The position numbers and the translations under genes are program-made. DNA of 40,313 nt, from assembly GCF_000297495.1 (NCBI RefSeq), contig NZ_ALWX01000015.1, positions 1 to 40,313 of the forward strand, written 5' to 3'. Each line of letters begins with the position of its first letter. Position 1 is the first letter of the stretch. Of this stretch, positions 18,243 through 28,746 are shown one piece after another. The notes below the pieces were generated by a model, which saw nothing but the letters and a program-made list of their open reading frames with translations, did not search any database and had not been told where the DNA came from. The DNA comes from Janibacter hoylei PVAS-1 (GTDB taxonomy: Bacteria; Actinomycetota; Actinomycetes; Actinomycetales; Dermatophilaceae).

Positions 18243-18689
18243 TCACAGCCGGTCGACGAAGACGCTCCCGTCGAGCGCCTCCCGGATGAGCAGGATGCTC
18301 CGCTGCGCGGACCGCAGCCGCAGGCCCTCGTGCTCGAGCGCCACGAGCAGGGCGTCGATCGTACCGTCGGGCAGCGACTCCGCCAGGTCGACGCGCACCG
18401 TCCGGTATGCCTGCCGCATCGCGTCGACCTGCGCCGCGACGTGCAGGTCGGCGAGCCAGGCCAGCGCGGCCGGGTGCCGACGCAGCACCGCATGCCCGCG
18501 GTAGTCGGGCGGGCACAGGTCGAGCAGCCACGAGACCGCCGCTGGCTGCCACCCCCCGCACCGCGGGTGGTGGCACGCGGTCCGGCCACCCAGGGGGTCC
18601 CCCCCTTCGCCCCCGCCGCAGCGGTCCGCGCCCCCCGGCGACCCGGGCAGCGCCGTCCGCACCGGCGGACGCGAGGTCTGGTCGAACAT
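18243..18689 (-). CDS. Unrecognised 148-residue protein under a perfect SOS box
   Basis: I do not recognise a named family. The N-terminal 45 residues are Pro/Gly-rich with a Cys/His group (ACHHPRCGG). The rest looks helical and conserved: WLLDLCPPDYRGHAVLRRHP, AALAWLADLHVAAQVDAMRQ, then an amphipathic stretch ending IREALDGSVFVDRL. No signal peptide or membrane segment. I recall similar small actinobacterial proteins (LRRHP...ALA...H) without an assigned role. The start ATG (18687-18689) lies 7 nt after a TACACT -10 (18697-18702, minus strand), so the mRNA is probably leaderless, and a 16-bp LexA operator covers both. This predicts tight repression and induction by DNA damage. A 30-bp palindrome lies about 30 bp upstream of the -10. 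The stop codon sits in a 10-bp inverted repeat (18200-18209/18241-18250). Confidence 0.75.
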   Translation of the reverse strand: MFDQTSRPPVRTALPGSPGGADRCGGGEGGDPLGGRTACHHPRCGGWQPAAVSWLLDLCPPDYRGHAVLRRHPAALAWLADLHVAAQVDAMRQAYRTVRVDLAESLPDGTIDALLVALEHEGLRLRSAQRSILLIREALDGSVFVDRL

Positions 18690-18697
18690 GTGTTCGA
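18682..18697 (-). promoter_or_regulatory. LexA (SOS) box over the start of the 148-residue gene
   Basis: TCGAACATGTGTTCGA matches the actinobacterial/Bacillus-type LexA consensus TCGAAC-N4-GTTCGA in all twelve specified bases. It spans the start codon and touches the TACACT -10 box (18697-18702), so bound LexA would block initiation. Confidence 0.85.
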
Positions 18698-18727
18698 GTG
18701 TACGTCGCAGCGGCGACGGCCCACCAC

Positions 18728-18757
18728 CTCCCGTATTTCCCTAGGGAAATACGGGAG
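18728..18757. promoter_or_regulatory. 30-bp perfect palindrome with TTTCCCTAGGGAAA core
   Basis: Every base from 18728 to 18757 pairs with its mirror position; the centre is CCTAGG. It lies between the acn terminator and the SOS-boxed gene, centred about 40 bp upstream of that gene's -10. The same core recurs three times at 40235-40311. It could be a protein-binding site or a hairpin; it has no T tract and a separate terminator lies next to it. Confidence 0.7.
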
Positions 18758-18775
18758 AGATGGGGACGACACGAC

Positions 18776-18813
18776 GAAGGGGGCCGTCCACCGGATGGTG
18801 GAGGGCCCCCTTC
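18776..18813 (-). terminator. Terminator after acn
   Basis: Arms 18776-18792 and 18797-18813 form a 17-bp stem with one mismatch and a GGAT loop, 15 nt after the acn stop codon. The stem base is GAAGGGGGCC, the same sequence style as the terminator at 16200-16245. Confidence 0.8.
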
Positions 18814-18827
18814 CTCGACGGCTCCGG

Positions 18828-21629
<2,802 letters not shown>

Positions 21630-21649
21630 AGTCGACTCCTCTGTCGTAG

Positions 21650-21669
21650 TTATCTTGACGTCAAGATAA
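21650..21669 (-). promoter_or_regulatory. 20-bp palindromic operator upstream of acn
   Basis: TTATCTTGACGTCAAGATAA is a perfect 20-bp palindrome, AT-rich in a GC-rich intergenic region, 20 bp before the acn start. Shape and size fit a MarR-family dimer. TamR, a MarR protein responding to citrate/aconitate, controls aconitase in Streptomyces coelicolor, so a TamR-like regulator is the leading guess; I cannot verify the motif match. Confidence 0.6.
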
Positions 21670-21742
21670 AACTATCACAGCGCCCCGGGCACGGACCCAC
21701 GGGCGCGCTCACCGCCACTCTTCCCCACGGCGGCGCCCTGTG

Positions 21743-23041
21743 TCACGAGGTCGCGGCCTCCCCCTTCGGCTCGAAGGTCGCCACGCACTCGACGTGGTGC
21801 GTCATCGGGAAGGCGTCGAAGGCTCGCAGGGCGGTCAGCTCGTAGCCGAGCTCGCCGAGGTAGGCGGTGTCCCGGGCGAGCGCCGCCGGGTCGCAGGCGA
21901 CGTAGACGAGGCGGCGGGGGCGAAGGGAGGTCAGCGCGGCGACGACGCCGCGGCCGGCCCCGGTCCGGGGCGGGTCGAGGACGACGACGTGCGCGCTCGG
22001 CGGCAGCAGGTCCGAGCGCGCCGGACGACGCGGCCCGCGGCGCCGGCCCTGGCGCGGCACGCCGAGCAGGTCGTCGACGCGGCCGGGCACGACGAGTGCC
22101 CACGGGTGGGCGGCGAGGTTGTCCCGCAGGTGCTCGGTCGCCCGGCGGTCGGACTCGACGGCGATGAGCTGCCCGGTGGCACCGACGGCATCGGCGAGCG
22201 GCACCGACAGCAGGCCCACACCGCTGTAGAGGTCGAGCACGCGCTCCCCCGGCCGCACGTCGGCCGCCTCGAGCATCGCCGCGACGAAGGCGTGCGGAGC
22301 ATCGCGGTGGACCTGCCAGAAGCCGCGGGCGTCGACGGTCATCGAGCGCTCCCCCGCTGGCGTGCGGACGATCTCGGTCACCTCGATCGGCGGGGTCGGC
22401 GCCTCCTGCGGCACCTCGACGACGACGGTGTCGCTCTCCCCGGACGGCACGACGACGTCGATCGCGCGGATGCCCTCGAGCTCGCCGACCGACTCGGCGC
22501 GGGTCTCGCGCAGGGCCTCGTCGACGTCGGGGACGGCGATCGGGCATCCGTCGACCTCCACGACGTCGTGGCTGCGGTGCCGGCGCAGACCGATGCGGCC
22601 CTCGACCACCGCAAACTCCACGCGAGTGCGGTAGCGCAGCCCGTCGGCGTCGTCGAGCGGCTCGACGACGACCTCGCGCTCGATGCCCGCGAGGCGCTGG
22701 AGCTGCTCGGCGACCACGGCGGCCTTGAGCTCGCGCTGGTGCGCGGTGGCGACGTGCTGGAAGTCGCAGCCGCCGCACCCGCCGGGGCCGGCCGCCGCGC
22801 AGCGAGGGGCGATCCGGTGGGGCGAGGCCTCGAGCACGCTGACGGCGTCGGCGCGCAGGAAGCGGTCTCCGGGACCCCCTTCGGTGATCCGGGCACGCAC
22901 CCGCTCCCCCGGCAGACCGTGCCGCACGAAGAGGACCCGACCGTCGTAGCGGGCCACGCAGTGCCCACCGTGGGCGATCGCCCCGACCTCCACCTCGACC
23001 TCGTCGCCGGTCGTCAGGTCGTCAGCTGCCGGTGCCGTCAT
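21743..23041 (-). CDS. TRAM-domain class I SAM-dependent RNA methyltransferase (RumA/TrmA-like)
   Basis: 432-residue tRNA/rRNA (uracil-C5) methyltransferase family member. Residues 8-65 are a TRAM RNA-binding domain (GDEVEVEVGAIAHGGHCVAR). A Cys cluster RCAAAGPGGCGGCDF near residue 85 would bind an Fe-S cluster as in RumA, though the C-x7-C-x2-C spacing is slightly longer than usual. The Rossmann methyltransferase domain includes VLDLYSGVGLLSVPLA (SAM motif I), VVVLDPPRTGAGRGV (motif IV) and VYVACDPAALARD with the catalytic Cys. A basic insert (RQGRRRGPRRPARSD) sits before DPPRTG. ATG at 23039-23041 overlaps the permease stop (ATGA), so the two are translationally coupled. The M. tuberculosis Rv2689c/Rv2690c pair has the same arrangement. 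The modified base is not inferable. Confidence 0.9.
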   Translation of the reverse strand: MTAPAADDLTTGDEVEVEVGAIAHGGHCVARYDGRVLFVRHGLPGERVRARITEGGPGDRFLRADAVSVLEASPHRIAPRCAAAGPGGCGGCDFQHVATAHQRELKAAVVAEQLQRLAGIEREVVVEPLDDADGLRYRTRVEFAVVEGRIGLRRHRSHDVVEVDGCPIAVPDVDEALRETRAESVGELEGIRAIDVVVPSGESDTVVVEVPQEAPTPPIEVTEIVRTPAGERSMTVDARGFWQVHRDAPHAFVAAMLEAADVRPGERVLDLYSGVGLLSVPLADAVGATGQLIAVESDRRATEHLRDNLAAHPWALVVPGRVDDLLGVPRQGRRRGPRRPARSDLLPPSAHVVVLDPPRTGAGRGVVAALTSLRPRRLVYVACDPAALARDTAYLGELGYELTALRAFDAFPMTHHVECVATFEPKGEAATS

Positions 23042-25044
23042 GATCCACCTCGTCGTACGTCGCCCGCGACCGGGCCGTCCATGCGTTCCTCGGCGCCCGC
23101 CGAGCTGGCCAGCTGCCAGGGCACCGAGGACACCATGACACCCGGCGTGAAGATCAGTCGGCTGCGCAGCCGCAGCGCCGACTGGTTGTGCAGTGCCTGC
23201 TCCCACCAGTGGCCGAGCACGTACTGCGGGATGTACACGACCACGAGATCACGCGGGTTGCCCGAGCGGATCGACTTCACGTACTCGACGACCGGGCGGG
23301 TGATCTCGCGGTAGGGCGAGTCCAGGGCCTTGAGCGGCACCGGGATCGCTCGCCGGTCCCACTCCGCCTGCAGCGCGCGGGTGGCGTCGTGGTCGACGTC
23401 GACGGTCACCGCCTCCAGGCGCGAAGGGCGGGTGGCCGATGCGTAGGCGAGCGCCCGGAGCGTCGGCCGGTGGATCGTCGAGACGAGGACGATCGCGTGG
23501 ACCCGCGACGGGAGGAGCTGGTGCTGGGTGTCGCCCTCGGCGACCGACAGCTCGTCGCGCACGTGCCGGTAGTGCCGGCTGATCGCCCCCATGAGGACGA
23601 AGAGCCCCGCCATGGCGGCCATGGCGAAGCCGGCGCCGTGGGTGAACTTCGTGAGGACCACGACGACGAGCACGGTGCCCGACATCGCCGCGCCCACGGC
23701 GTTGATCGCCCGGCGCCGCATCATGGCCCGCTGCTCGCGGCGGTCCTTCTCGAGAGCCAGGTGCCTGTTCCAGTGCCGCACCATGCCGATCTGGCTCAAC
23801 GTGAAGGAGACGAAGACCCCGACGATGTAGAGCTGGATGAGCTTGGTGACCTGCGCGTCGTAGATGACGATGAGCAGCCCCGCCGCGGCGGCGAGCAGGA
23901 GGATGCCGTTGCTGAAGGCGAGCCGGTCACCGCGCGTGTGCAGCTGACGCGGCAGGTAGCCATCGCGGGCGAGGATCGAGCCGAGGACCGGGAAGCCGTT
24001 GAAGGCCGTGTTGGCCGCGAGCACGAGGATCAGGCCCGTGACGATCGAGACGATGACGACCCCGGCGGGGAAGCCGTCGAAGACCGACTGGGCGACCTGC
24101 GCCATGACGGTGTGCTGGACGTATTCCTCGCCGACGGGCTGACCGTCACGCAGCAGCTGGGTCGCGGGGTCCTCGGCGACCTTGACCCCGGTCCACGAGG
24201 CCAAGGCGATCATCGACACGAGCATCGTGATGGCGATGCCACCCATGAGGAGCAGGGTCGTCGCGGCATTGGTGCTCTTGGGCTTGCGGAAGGCGGGCAC
24301 GCCGTTGCTGATCGCCTCGACACCCGTGAGCGCCGCGCACCCGGACGAGAAGGCACGCAGCAGGAGGAAGGCCATCGCCAGGGTGCCGAGCTGCTCCATC
24401 CCCGGCTCGGGGGCCAGCTGCAGCGGTCCGCTCTCCGCCTGTGGCAACGTGCCGGTCGTGCGCCGCACGACCCCGACGAGCCCCATGGCGATCACCGACA
24501 GCATGAAGAGGTAGGTCGGGATGGCGAAGGCCTTGCCCGACTCCCGGACACCCCGCAGGTTGATCCCGGTGAGGGCGGCGATGAGCACGAGGGCCGCGAA
24601 CACCTCGTGGCCGCGGATCCACGGCAGCGCCGCGGCGGCGTTCTGCACTCCCGACGAGATGGAGACCGCCACGGTGAGCACGTAGTCGACGAGCAGCGCG
24701 CTCGCGACGGTCAGGCCCGCCTTGCGCCCGAGGTTGGTGCTCGCGACCTCGTAGTCGCCTCCGCCAGAGGGGTAGGCGTGGACGTTTTGTCGATAGCTCG
24801 CGACGACGACGGCCATGACGGCGACGACCCCGAGGGCCACGGGCCACGAGTGGGTCATCGCCAGGGCGCCACCGGCGAGGCCGAGGGTCAGCAGGATCTC
24901 GTCGGGCGCGTAGGCGACGGAGCTGAGCGCGTCGCTGGCAAAGACGGGGAGAGCGAGCTTCTTGGGGAGCAGGGTCTCGCCGAGATGATCGCTGCGCATC
25001 GCGCGGCCGACGAGGACGCGCTTGATGAGTCGTCCGGAAGACAC
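23038..25044 (-). CDS. APC-superfamily permease
   Basis: 668-residue cytoplasmic-membrane transporter of the amino acid-polyamine-cation superfamily. About 12 hydrophobic spans cover residues 45-480, starting with LPVFASDALSSVAYAPDEIL (broken helix 1) and GGGDYEVASTNLG between helices 2 and 3. A soluble C-terminal domain of about 170 residues (HAIVLVSTIHRPTLRALAYA onwards) resembles a universal-stress/nucleotide-binding fold. GTG at 25042-25044 is exactly six bases after a TACACT -10 box, indicating a leaderless mRNA; longer in-frame starts would run through the divergent ceoB gene. The adjacency to two TrkA-type K+ regulators suggests a role in K+ or osmotic balance, but the substrate is unknown. 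Confidence 0.88.
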   Translation of the reverse strand: MSSGRLIKRVLVGRAMRSDHLGETLLPKKLALPVFASDALSSVAYAPDEILLTLGLAGGALAMTHSWPVALGVVAVMAVVVASYRQNVHAYPSGGGDYEVASTNLGRKAGLTVASALLVDYVLTVAVSISSGVQNAAAALPWIRGHEVFAALVLIAALTGINLRGVRESGKAFAIPTYLFMLSVIAMGLVGVVRRTTGTLPQAESGPLQLAPEPGMEQLGTLAMAFLLLRAFSSGCAALTGVEAISNGVPAFRKPKSTNAATTLLLMGGIAITMLVSMIALASWTGVKVAEDPATQLLRDGQPVGEEYVQHTVMAQVAQSVFDGFPAGVVIVSIVTGLILVLAANTAFNGFPVLGSILARDGYLPRQLHTRGDRLAFSNGILLLAAAAGLLIVIYDAQVTKLIQLYIVGVFVSFTLSQIGMVRHWNRHLALEKDRREQRAMMRRRAINAVGAAMSGTVLVVVVLTKFTHGAGFAMAAMAGLFVLMGAISRHYRHVRDELSVAEGDTQHQLLPSRVHAIVLVSTIHRPTLRALAYASATRPSRLEAVTVDVDHDATRALQAEWDRRAIPVPLKALDSPYREITRPVVEYVKSIRSGNPRDLVVVYIPQYVLGHWWEQALHNQSALRLRSRLIFTPGVMVSSVPWQLASSAGAEERMDGPVAGDVRRGGS

Positions 25045-25050
25045 CACGCG

Positions 25051-25080
25051 AGTGTAGGCCCGCGCACGGAGGGGTACCGT
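25051..25080. promoter_or_regulatory. Divergent pair of leaderless promoters (permease / ceoB)
   Basis: Minus-strand -10 TACACT (25051-25056) is six bases from the permease GTG at 25044. Plus-strand -10 TACCGT (25075-25080) is six bases from the ceoB GTG at 25087. Only 42 bp separate the two start codons, so the promoters must share or overlap their upstream elements. Confidence 0.6.
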
Positions 25081-25086
25081 CATGCC

Positions 25087-25752
25087 GTGCACTTCGTCAT
25101 CATGGGCTGCGGCCGCGTCGGTGCCTCGCTCGCACGCTCGCTCGAGCGCATCGGGCACGACGTCGCCGTCGTCGACCAGGACCCGGCCGCCTTCCGCCGC
25201 CTCGGCAGCGAGTTCAGCGGCCGTCGCGTCGCCGGTGTCGGCTTCGACCGGGACACGCTGCTGCAGGCCGGCATCGAGGGCGCCTACGCCTTCGCCGCCG
25301 TCTCGAGCGGCGACAACTCCAACATCCTCGCGGCGCGGGTCGCCCGCGAGACCTTCGGCGTCGAGCACGTCGTCGCGCGCATCTACGACCCGGACCGCGC
25401 GCAGGTCTACCAGCGCCTCGGCATCCCCACCGTCGCCACCGTCCGCTGGACCGCCGACCAGGTGCTGCGCCGCATGCTCCCCCAGGGCCAGGCGTCGGAG
25501 ATGACCGACGCCTCCGGGCGTCTGGTCGTCGCCGAGATCCAGGTCTCCCCCGCGTGGGTCGGCCGCCGGCTGTCGACGATCGAGGAGGCGACCGGTGCCC
25601 GTGTCGCCTACATCACCCGGCTCGGCGAGGGCATCCTGCCGGGGCCCGACACCGTCCACCAGGAGGGCGACCTCGTGCACCTCGTCATCCGTCGCGAGAG
25701 CGTCCACGACGTCGAGCGGATCCTCGACGGCAACCCCCCGCAGGAGGACTGA
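25087..25752 (+). CDS. ceoB: TrkA-family K+ uptake regulator (CeoB-like)
   Basis: 221-residue cytosolic regulator of Trk/Ktr-type potassium transport. The RCK-N Rossmann domain starts VHFVIMGCGRVGASLARSLE (GxGxxG) with VVDQD at the end of strand 2, binding NAD(H) or ATP. The RCK-C/TrkA-C ligand domain covers about residues 135-218 (VVAEIQVSPAWVGRRLSTIE, IRRESVHDVERIL). GTG at 25087 is preferred over the upstream ATG at 25082 because it lies exactly six bases after TACCGT and aligns with the family N-terminus. The second copy follows after 3 nt. M. tuberculosis ceoB-ceoC has the same tandem layout next to a permease. Confidence 0.9.
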   Translation: MHFVIMGCGRVGASLARSLERIGHDVAVVDQDPAAFRRLGSEFSGRRVAGVGFDRDTLLQAGIEGAYAFAAVSSGDNSNILAARVARETFGVEHVVARIYDPDRAQVYQRLGIPTVATVRWTADQVLRRMLPQGQASEMTDASGRLVVAEIQVSPAWVGRRLSTIEEATGARVAYITRLGEGILPGPDTVHQEGDLVHLVIRRESVHDVERILDGNPPQED

Positions 25753-25755
25753 GCC

Positions 25756-26436
25756 GTGCGCGTCGTCATCGTCGGGGCCGGGTCCGTCGGCCGGTCCATC
25801 GCCCAGGAGCTGCTGCAGAACGAGCACTCCGTCCTGCTCATCGACAAGGACGCCAACGAGTCACGGGTGTCCAAGGTCGAGGCGGCCAGCTGGCTCTCCG
25901 GCGACGCCTGCGAGATCTCCACGCTGCAGGAGGCGGAGATCCACACGAGCGACGTCGTCGTGTGCGCCACCGGCGACGACAAGGCCAACCTCGTCGTCTC
26001 CCTCCTGGCCAAGACCGAGTTCGGCGTCCCCCGCACGGTCGCCCGGGTCAACAACCCCAAGAACGAGTGGATGTTCGACGAGTCGTGGGGTGTCGACGTC
26101 GCCGTGTCGACGCCGCGACTGATGACCGCCCTCGTCGAGGAGGCGGTGAGCGTCGGCGACCTCGTGCGGATCTTCGACTTCCAGCAGGGCAATGCCTCCA
26201 TGGCCGAGATCACGCTGCCGGCGGACAACCCCAACGTCGGCCGGCGCGTCGGCGACATCACCTTCCCCGTCGACACCCTGCTCGTCGGCATCATCCGCGA
26301 CGGCCGGCCCATCGGCCCGACGCCGGACGACTCCCTCGAGGCGCACGACGAGCTGCTCCTGCTGACGACGGCGGAGGCCGAGCCCGAGCTCGAGGCGATG
26401 ATGCGCCCCGGCGGGCGGTCCCGCCGCCGCGCCTGA
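25756..26436 (+). CDS. ceoC: TrkA-family K+ uptake regulator (CeoC-like)
   Basis: 226-residue second RCK protein of the pair. The N-terminus is a clean Rossmann motif, VRVVIVGAGSVGRSIAQELL, with LLIDKD after strand 2; the core includes ATGDDKANLVVSLLAKTEFG and RVNNPKNEWMF. The RCK-C domain (about 135-215) carries ASMAEITLPADNPNVGRRVG and LLVGIIRDGRPIGP. The tail is basic (GGRSRRRA). The GTG start at 25756 follows AGGAGG at a 9-nt distance and sits 3 nt after the ceoB stop, so the genes are co-transcribed. The two proteins probably form a hetero-oligomeric ring gating a K+ channel not encoded here. Confidence 0.9.
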   Translation: MRVVIVGAGSVGRSIAQELLQNEHSVLLIDKDANESRVSKVEAASWLSGDACEISTLQEAEIHTSDVVVCATGDDKANLVVSLLAKTEFGVPRTVARVNNPKNEWMFDESWGVDVAVSTPRLMTALVEEAVSVGDLVRIFDFQQGNASMAEITLPADNPNVGRRVGDITFPVDTLLVGIIRDGRPIGPTPDDSLEAHDELLLLTTAEAEPELEAMMRPGGRSRRRA

Positions 26437-26452
26437 GGGAGCGAAGGGGGCG

Positions 26453-27160
26453 TCAGCCCCGCTGGACGTCCACCGGCTGCACGAGGTCGTCGTCCGGGTC
26501 GATCGGGGTGTGCCCCTTGAGGAGCATCGCCCCCATGACGGCGACCGCCCCCGCCCACAGCGGCCACCCGAGCACGACCTTGCTGATCGTCAGACCGGCG
26601 ACGTTGTCGGTGAGGTAGAGCGGGCCCATGATGGCGACGCGGATCGCGTAGACCGCGACGAGGACGAGGGTCAACCGGCTGCACACCTTGACGGCGGCCG
26701 CATTGCGCCGCCAGCGGAAGGGGTCACCCGCGGCGACGGCCTGCTGGTCCGCGAGACCGACCATGATCCCGACGGCCGGCCAGCGCAGCACCACCGAGAG
26801 CAGGGAGCCGACGAGGTAGGCGCAGGAGGTGAGGATGCCGGGGAGGAAGGCGTCCTCCGCGTCACCGGACCTCAGGGCGAAGAAGGCCGCCAGGCCGGTC
26901 GCGAGGACCGAGCCGAGGACGAACTGCAGGGTCTGGCGCTGCACGAGCCGGACGACGGCGAAGACGACTGTCAACCCCGCGGCGGCGCCCAGCGACAGGG
27001 TGCGGTCGCGGGTGGCCGACCAGACGATGACGAAGAGGAGCATCGGCAGGGCGGCCTCGAGGGAGCCACGCAGGCCACCGAGCGCCTCACCGAGCCGGTG
27101 CCGGATGAGCGCCTCGACGGTGGGGTGGACGGGGGCGGAGATGCCCTGGGGCTCAGCCAT
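26453..27160 (-). CDS. DUF3159 integral membrane protein
   Basis: 235-residue membrane protein of unknown function. Six or so hydrophobic spans are visible, including AALPMLLFVIVWSATRDRTL, AAAGLTVVFAVVRLVQ, FVLGSVLATGLAAFFAL, SCAYLVGSLLSVVLRWPAVG and LVLVAVYAIRVAI. The N-terminus contains IRHRLGEALGGLRGSLEAAL, the usual DUF3159 opening. ATG at 27158-27160 overlaps the end of the upstream OB-fold gene by 8 bp once that gene's frameshift is corrected, so the two are coupled. It is convergent with ceoC (17 nt apart). The order DUF3159 - OB fold - DUF3710 - dut is conserved in actinobacteria. Confidence 0.88.
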   Translation of the reverse strand: MAEPQGISAPVHPTVEALIRHRLGEALGGLRGSLEAALPMLLFVIVWSATRDRTLSLGAAAGLTVVFAVVRLVQRQTLQFVLGSVLATGLAAFFALRSGDAEDAFLPGILTSCAYLVGSLLSVVLRWPAVGIMVGLADQQAVAAGDPFRWRRNAAAVKVCSRLTLVLVAVYAIRVAIMGPLYLTDNVAGLTISKVVLGWPLWAGAVAVMGAMLLKGHTPIDPDDDLVQPVDVQRG

Positions 27161-27517
27161 GCTGCGGCAGCAGCTCGTAGGCCGGGTTGTAGATCGTCGG
27201 CGTGCCCGTGGGCCGGCAGATCAGCCGGTCGCCTTGACGTAGGCACCGGGGTCGATGCCGTGGATGCTGCGCCGACCGAGCCACACGAGCTGGACCGTGC
27301 TCGAGCCGTCGTAGACCTCGGCGACGAGGGCGGGCACGGTGGCGCGCGGTCGCAGGGTCACGGCGCGGACCGTGCCAGCGACGGTGACGACCTGCCGGTC
27401 GACGTCCTCGGTGATCGGGCGGCAGCCGTGGGCGGTGGCGGCCTCGCGCAGTTCGCCTGCGGCGAGGTCGTCGTCGGAGCGACCGAGGTCGACCAGCCGG
27501 CGCAGCAGGCTGGGCAT
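27153..27517 (-). CDS. OB-fold nucleic-acid-binding protein, apparent frameshift
   Basis: Small single-domain OB-fold protein, possibly binding nucleic acid. The visible frame begins [20 protein letters not shown] and has the beta-barrel strands QVVTVAGTVRAVTLRP, ALVAEVYDGSSTVQLVWLGR and RSIHGIDPGAYVKATG, then stops early at 27221 (98 residues). One missing C around 27224-27226 (minus strand GGCTGA for GGCCTGA) restores ATGLICRPTGTPTIYNPAYE and the family ending YELLPQHG at 27153, giving 121 residues. The start overlaps the DUF3710 stop and the restored end overlaps the DUF3159 start, so the corrected reading also gives tight operon packing. A sequence error is the simplest explanation. Confidence 0.8.
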
Positions 27518-28267
27518 CAGCGCACCTCGGTGATCTCGGGGCCTCGCTCGAAGGGCTTGAGGTCGTCGCCGTCGGGCTCCGCGACGGCCGCCTCCGACTC
27601 GTCGCCCGCGGGGGTCGCCCCCTTCGCCGCGGTGGGCATGTGGAGCGGCAGCATCTCCCGGGGGGGCGCGCGGCTCGTCGCCACGGACGACGAGGACGGT
27701 GCGCAGCACGTCGTCGAAGACCTCGCGGGCTGCCTCGTCGACGGCGGCCGAGCCGGAGTAGACGGCGCGGAGGAACCACCGCGGTCCCTCGACACCGGCG
27801 AAGACCGCCGGGGCGAAGACGGTGCGGCCCTGCGGACCGGGCTGGGCCAGCCGGCTGCGCAGCTCGTCGCCGAAGGGGCCGCTCGCGGTCTCGACCGTCC
27901 CGCCGTTGGCCGTGATCATCTCGGCGATCTCACCGCGGATGTCCTCCCAGATGCCCGCGGACCGGGGCGCGGCGAAGACCTGGAGCTGCACCGCGCCGTG
28001 GTCGTCGGCGATCTGGACGGCGTTGACCTCGTTGGTCTTCTGGTCGACCTCGAGCCGCAGGTCCGTCGACGGGCCGGGCACGAGGCGAAGGGCGCCCATG
28101 TCGAGGTGGTCCGTGGTGCTCGTGGCGAGGGAGATGTCGCGAGGTCCGGTCGCAGCGGCGGTGTCCGCGCTGTCGGTGCTCTCGGTCGCCTCGGCGTCCG
28201 ACGTCGCCACGTCCTGCTCGGTGCCCCGCGCCGCGGAGTCGGTCTTCTTCTTGCGCCCGAACATCAT
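27517..28267 (-). CDS. DUF3710 family protein, apparent frameshift
   Basis: Conserved actinobacterial protein of unknown function. It begins [10 protein letters not shown], has an acidic Ser/Thr-rich linker (about residues 15-45) and then the DUF3710 core: [52 protein letters not shown] and WFLRAVYSG. After [10 protein letters not shown] the frame is lost in a run of seven C (plus-strand G run 27660-27666); the conserved end [20 protein letters not shown], finishing [11 protein letters not shown], is in another frame and stops at 27517. Removing one base gives 249 residues. Its ATG overlaps the dut stop and its corrected stop overlaps the OB-fold start, supporting the corrected reading. Confidence 0.82.
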
Positions 28268-28743
28268 TCACGTCCTGTCGTCGACGGGGGGCCGAAGCCC
28301 CCGCTGGATCCGTGTCCAGTCTCACCCCGCTGGCTGGGTGGAAGCGAATCGACGGGCTCGAAGCTCCCTTCGCCGACCTCCTGGAGCACGAGCTGGGCGA
28401 TCCGGTCCCCCACGTGGACGGTGAAGCTGTCGGTGGGGTCGAGGTTGACGAGGTTGACGAGGACCTCCCCGCGGTAGCCCGAGTCGACCGTCCCCGGCGC
28501 GTTGACGACCGAGATGCCGTGCCGCGCAGCGAGCCCGGAGCGCGGGTGGACGAGGCCGACCCAGCCGTGCGGGATCGCCATCGCGACACCCGTCGGCACG
28601 AGGTGCCGCTCGCCGGGCGCGAGCGTCAGCTCAGCGACCGAGGCGAGGTCGGCGCCGGCGTCACCGTGCTTGGCGTACGCGGGCACCACGGCGTCCCGGT
28701 GCAGCAGCTGCACCGGGACCGCGATCTGACGTGCGTCAGCCAC
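28264..28743 (-). CDS. dut: dUTP diphosphatase Dut
   Basis: Hydrolyses dUTP to dUMP and pyrophosphate, keeping uracil out of DNA and supplying dTMP synthesis. 159 residues, trimeric dUTPase type. Motif I is GDAGADL (27-33); the following motifs are [20 protein letters not shown] and VDSGYRGEV (near 66-95, with the catalytic Asp in VDSGYRGEV), then GDRIAQLVL; the flexible motif V is [13 protein letters not shown] near the C-terminus. GTG at 28741-28743 lies 3 nt after the DUF4193 stop. The stop overlaps the DUF3710 start (ATGA). Together with tdk at 32504-33184 it gives this window two pyrimidine deoxynucleotide enzymes. Confidence 0.95.
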   Translation of the reverse strand: MADARQIAVPVQLLHRDAVVPAYAKHGDAGADLASVAELTLAPGERHLVPTGVAMAIPHGWVGLVHPRSGLAARHGISVVNAPGTVDSGYRGEVLVNLVNLDPTDSFTVHVGDRIAQLVLQEVGEGSFEPVDSLPPSQRGETGHGSSGGFGPPSTTGRE

Positions 28744-28746
28744 GGC

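Noticed and set aside
26447-26460. Small hairpin GGGGC-GTCA-GCCCC between ceoC and DUF3159
   Set aside because: Only five strong base pairs and it overlaps the DUF3159 end; too weak to call a terminator.
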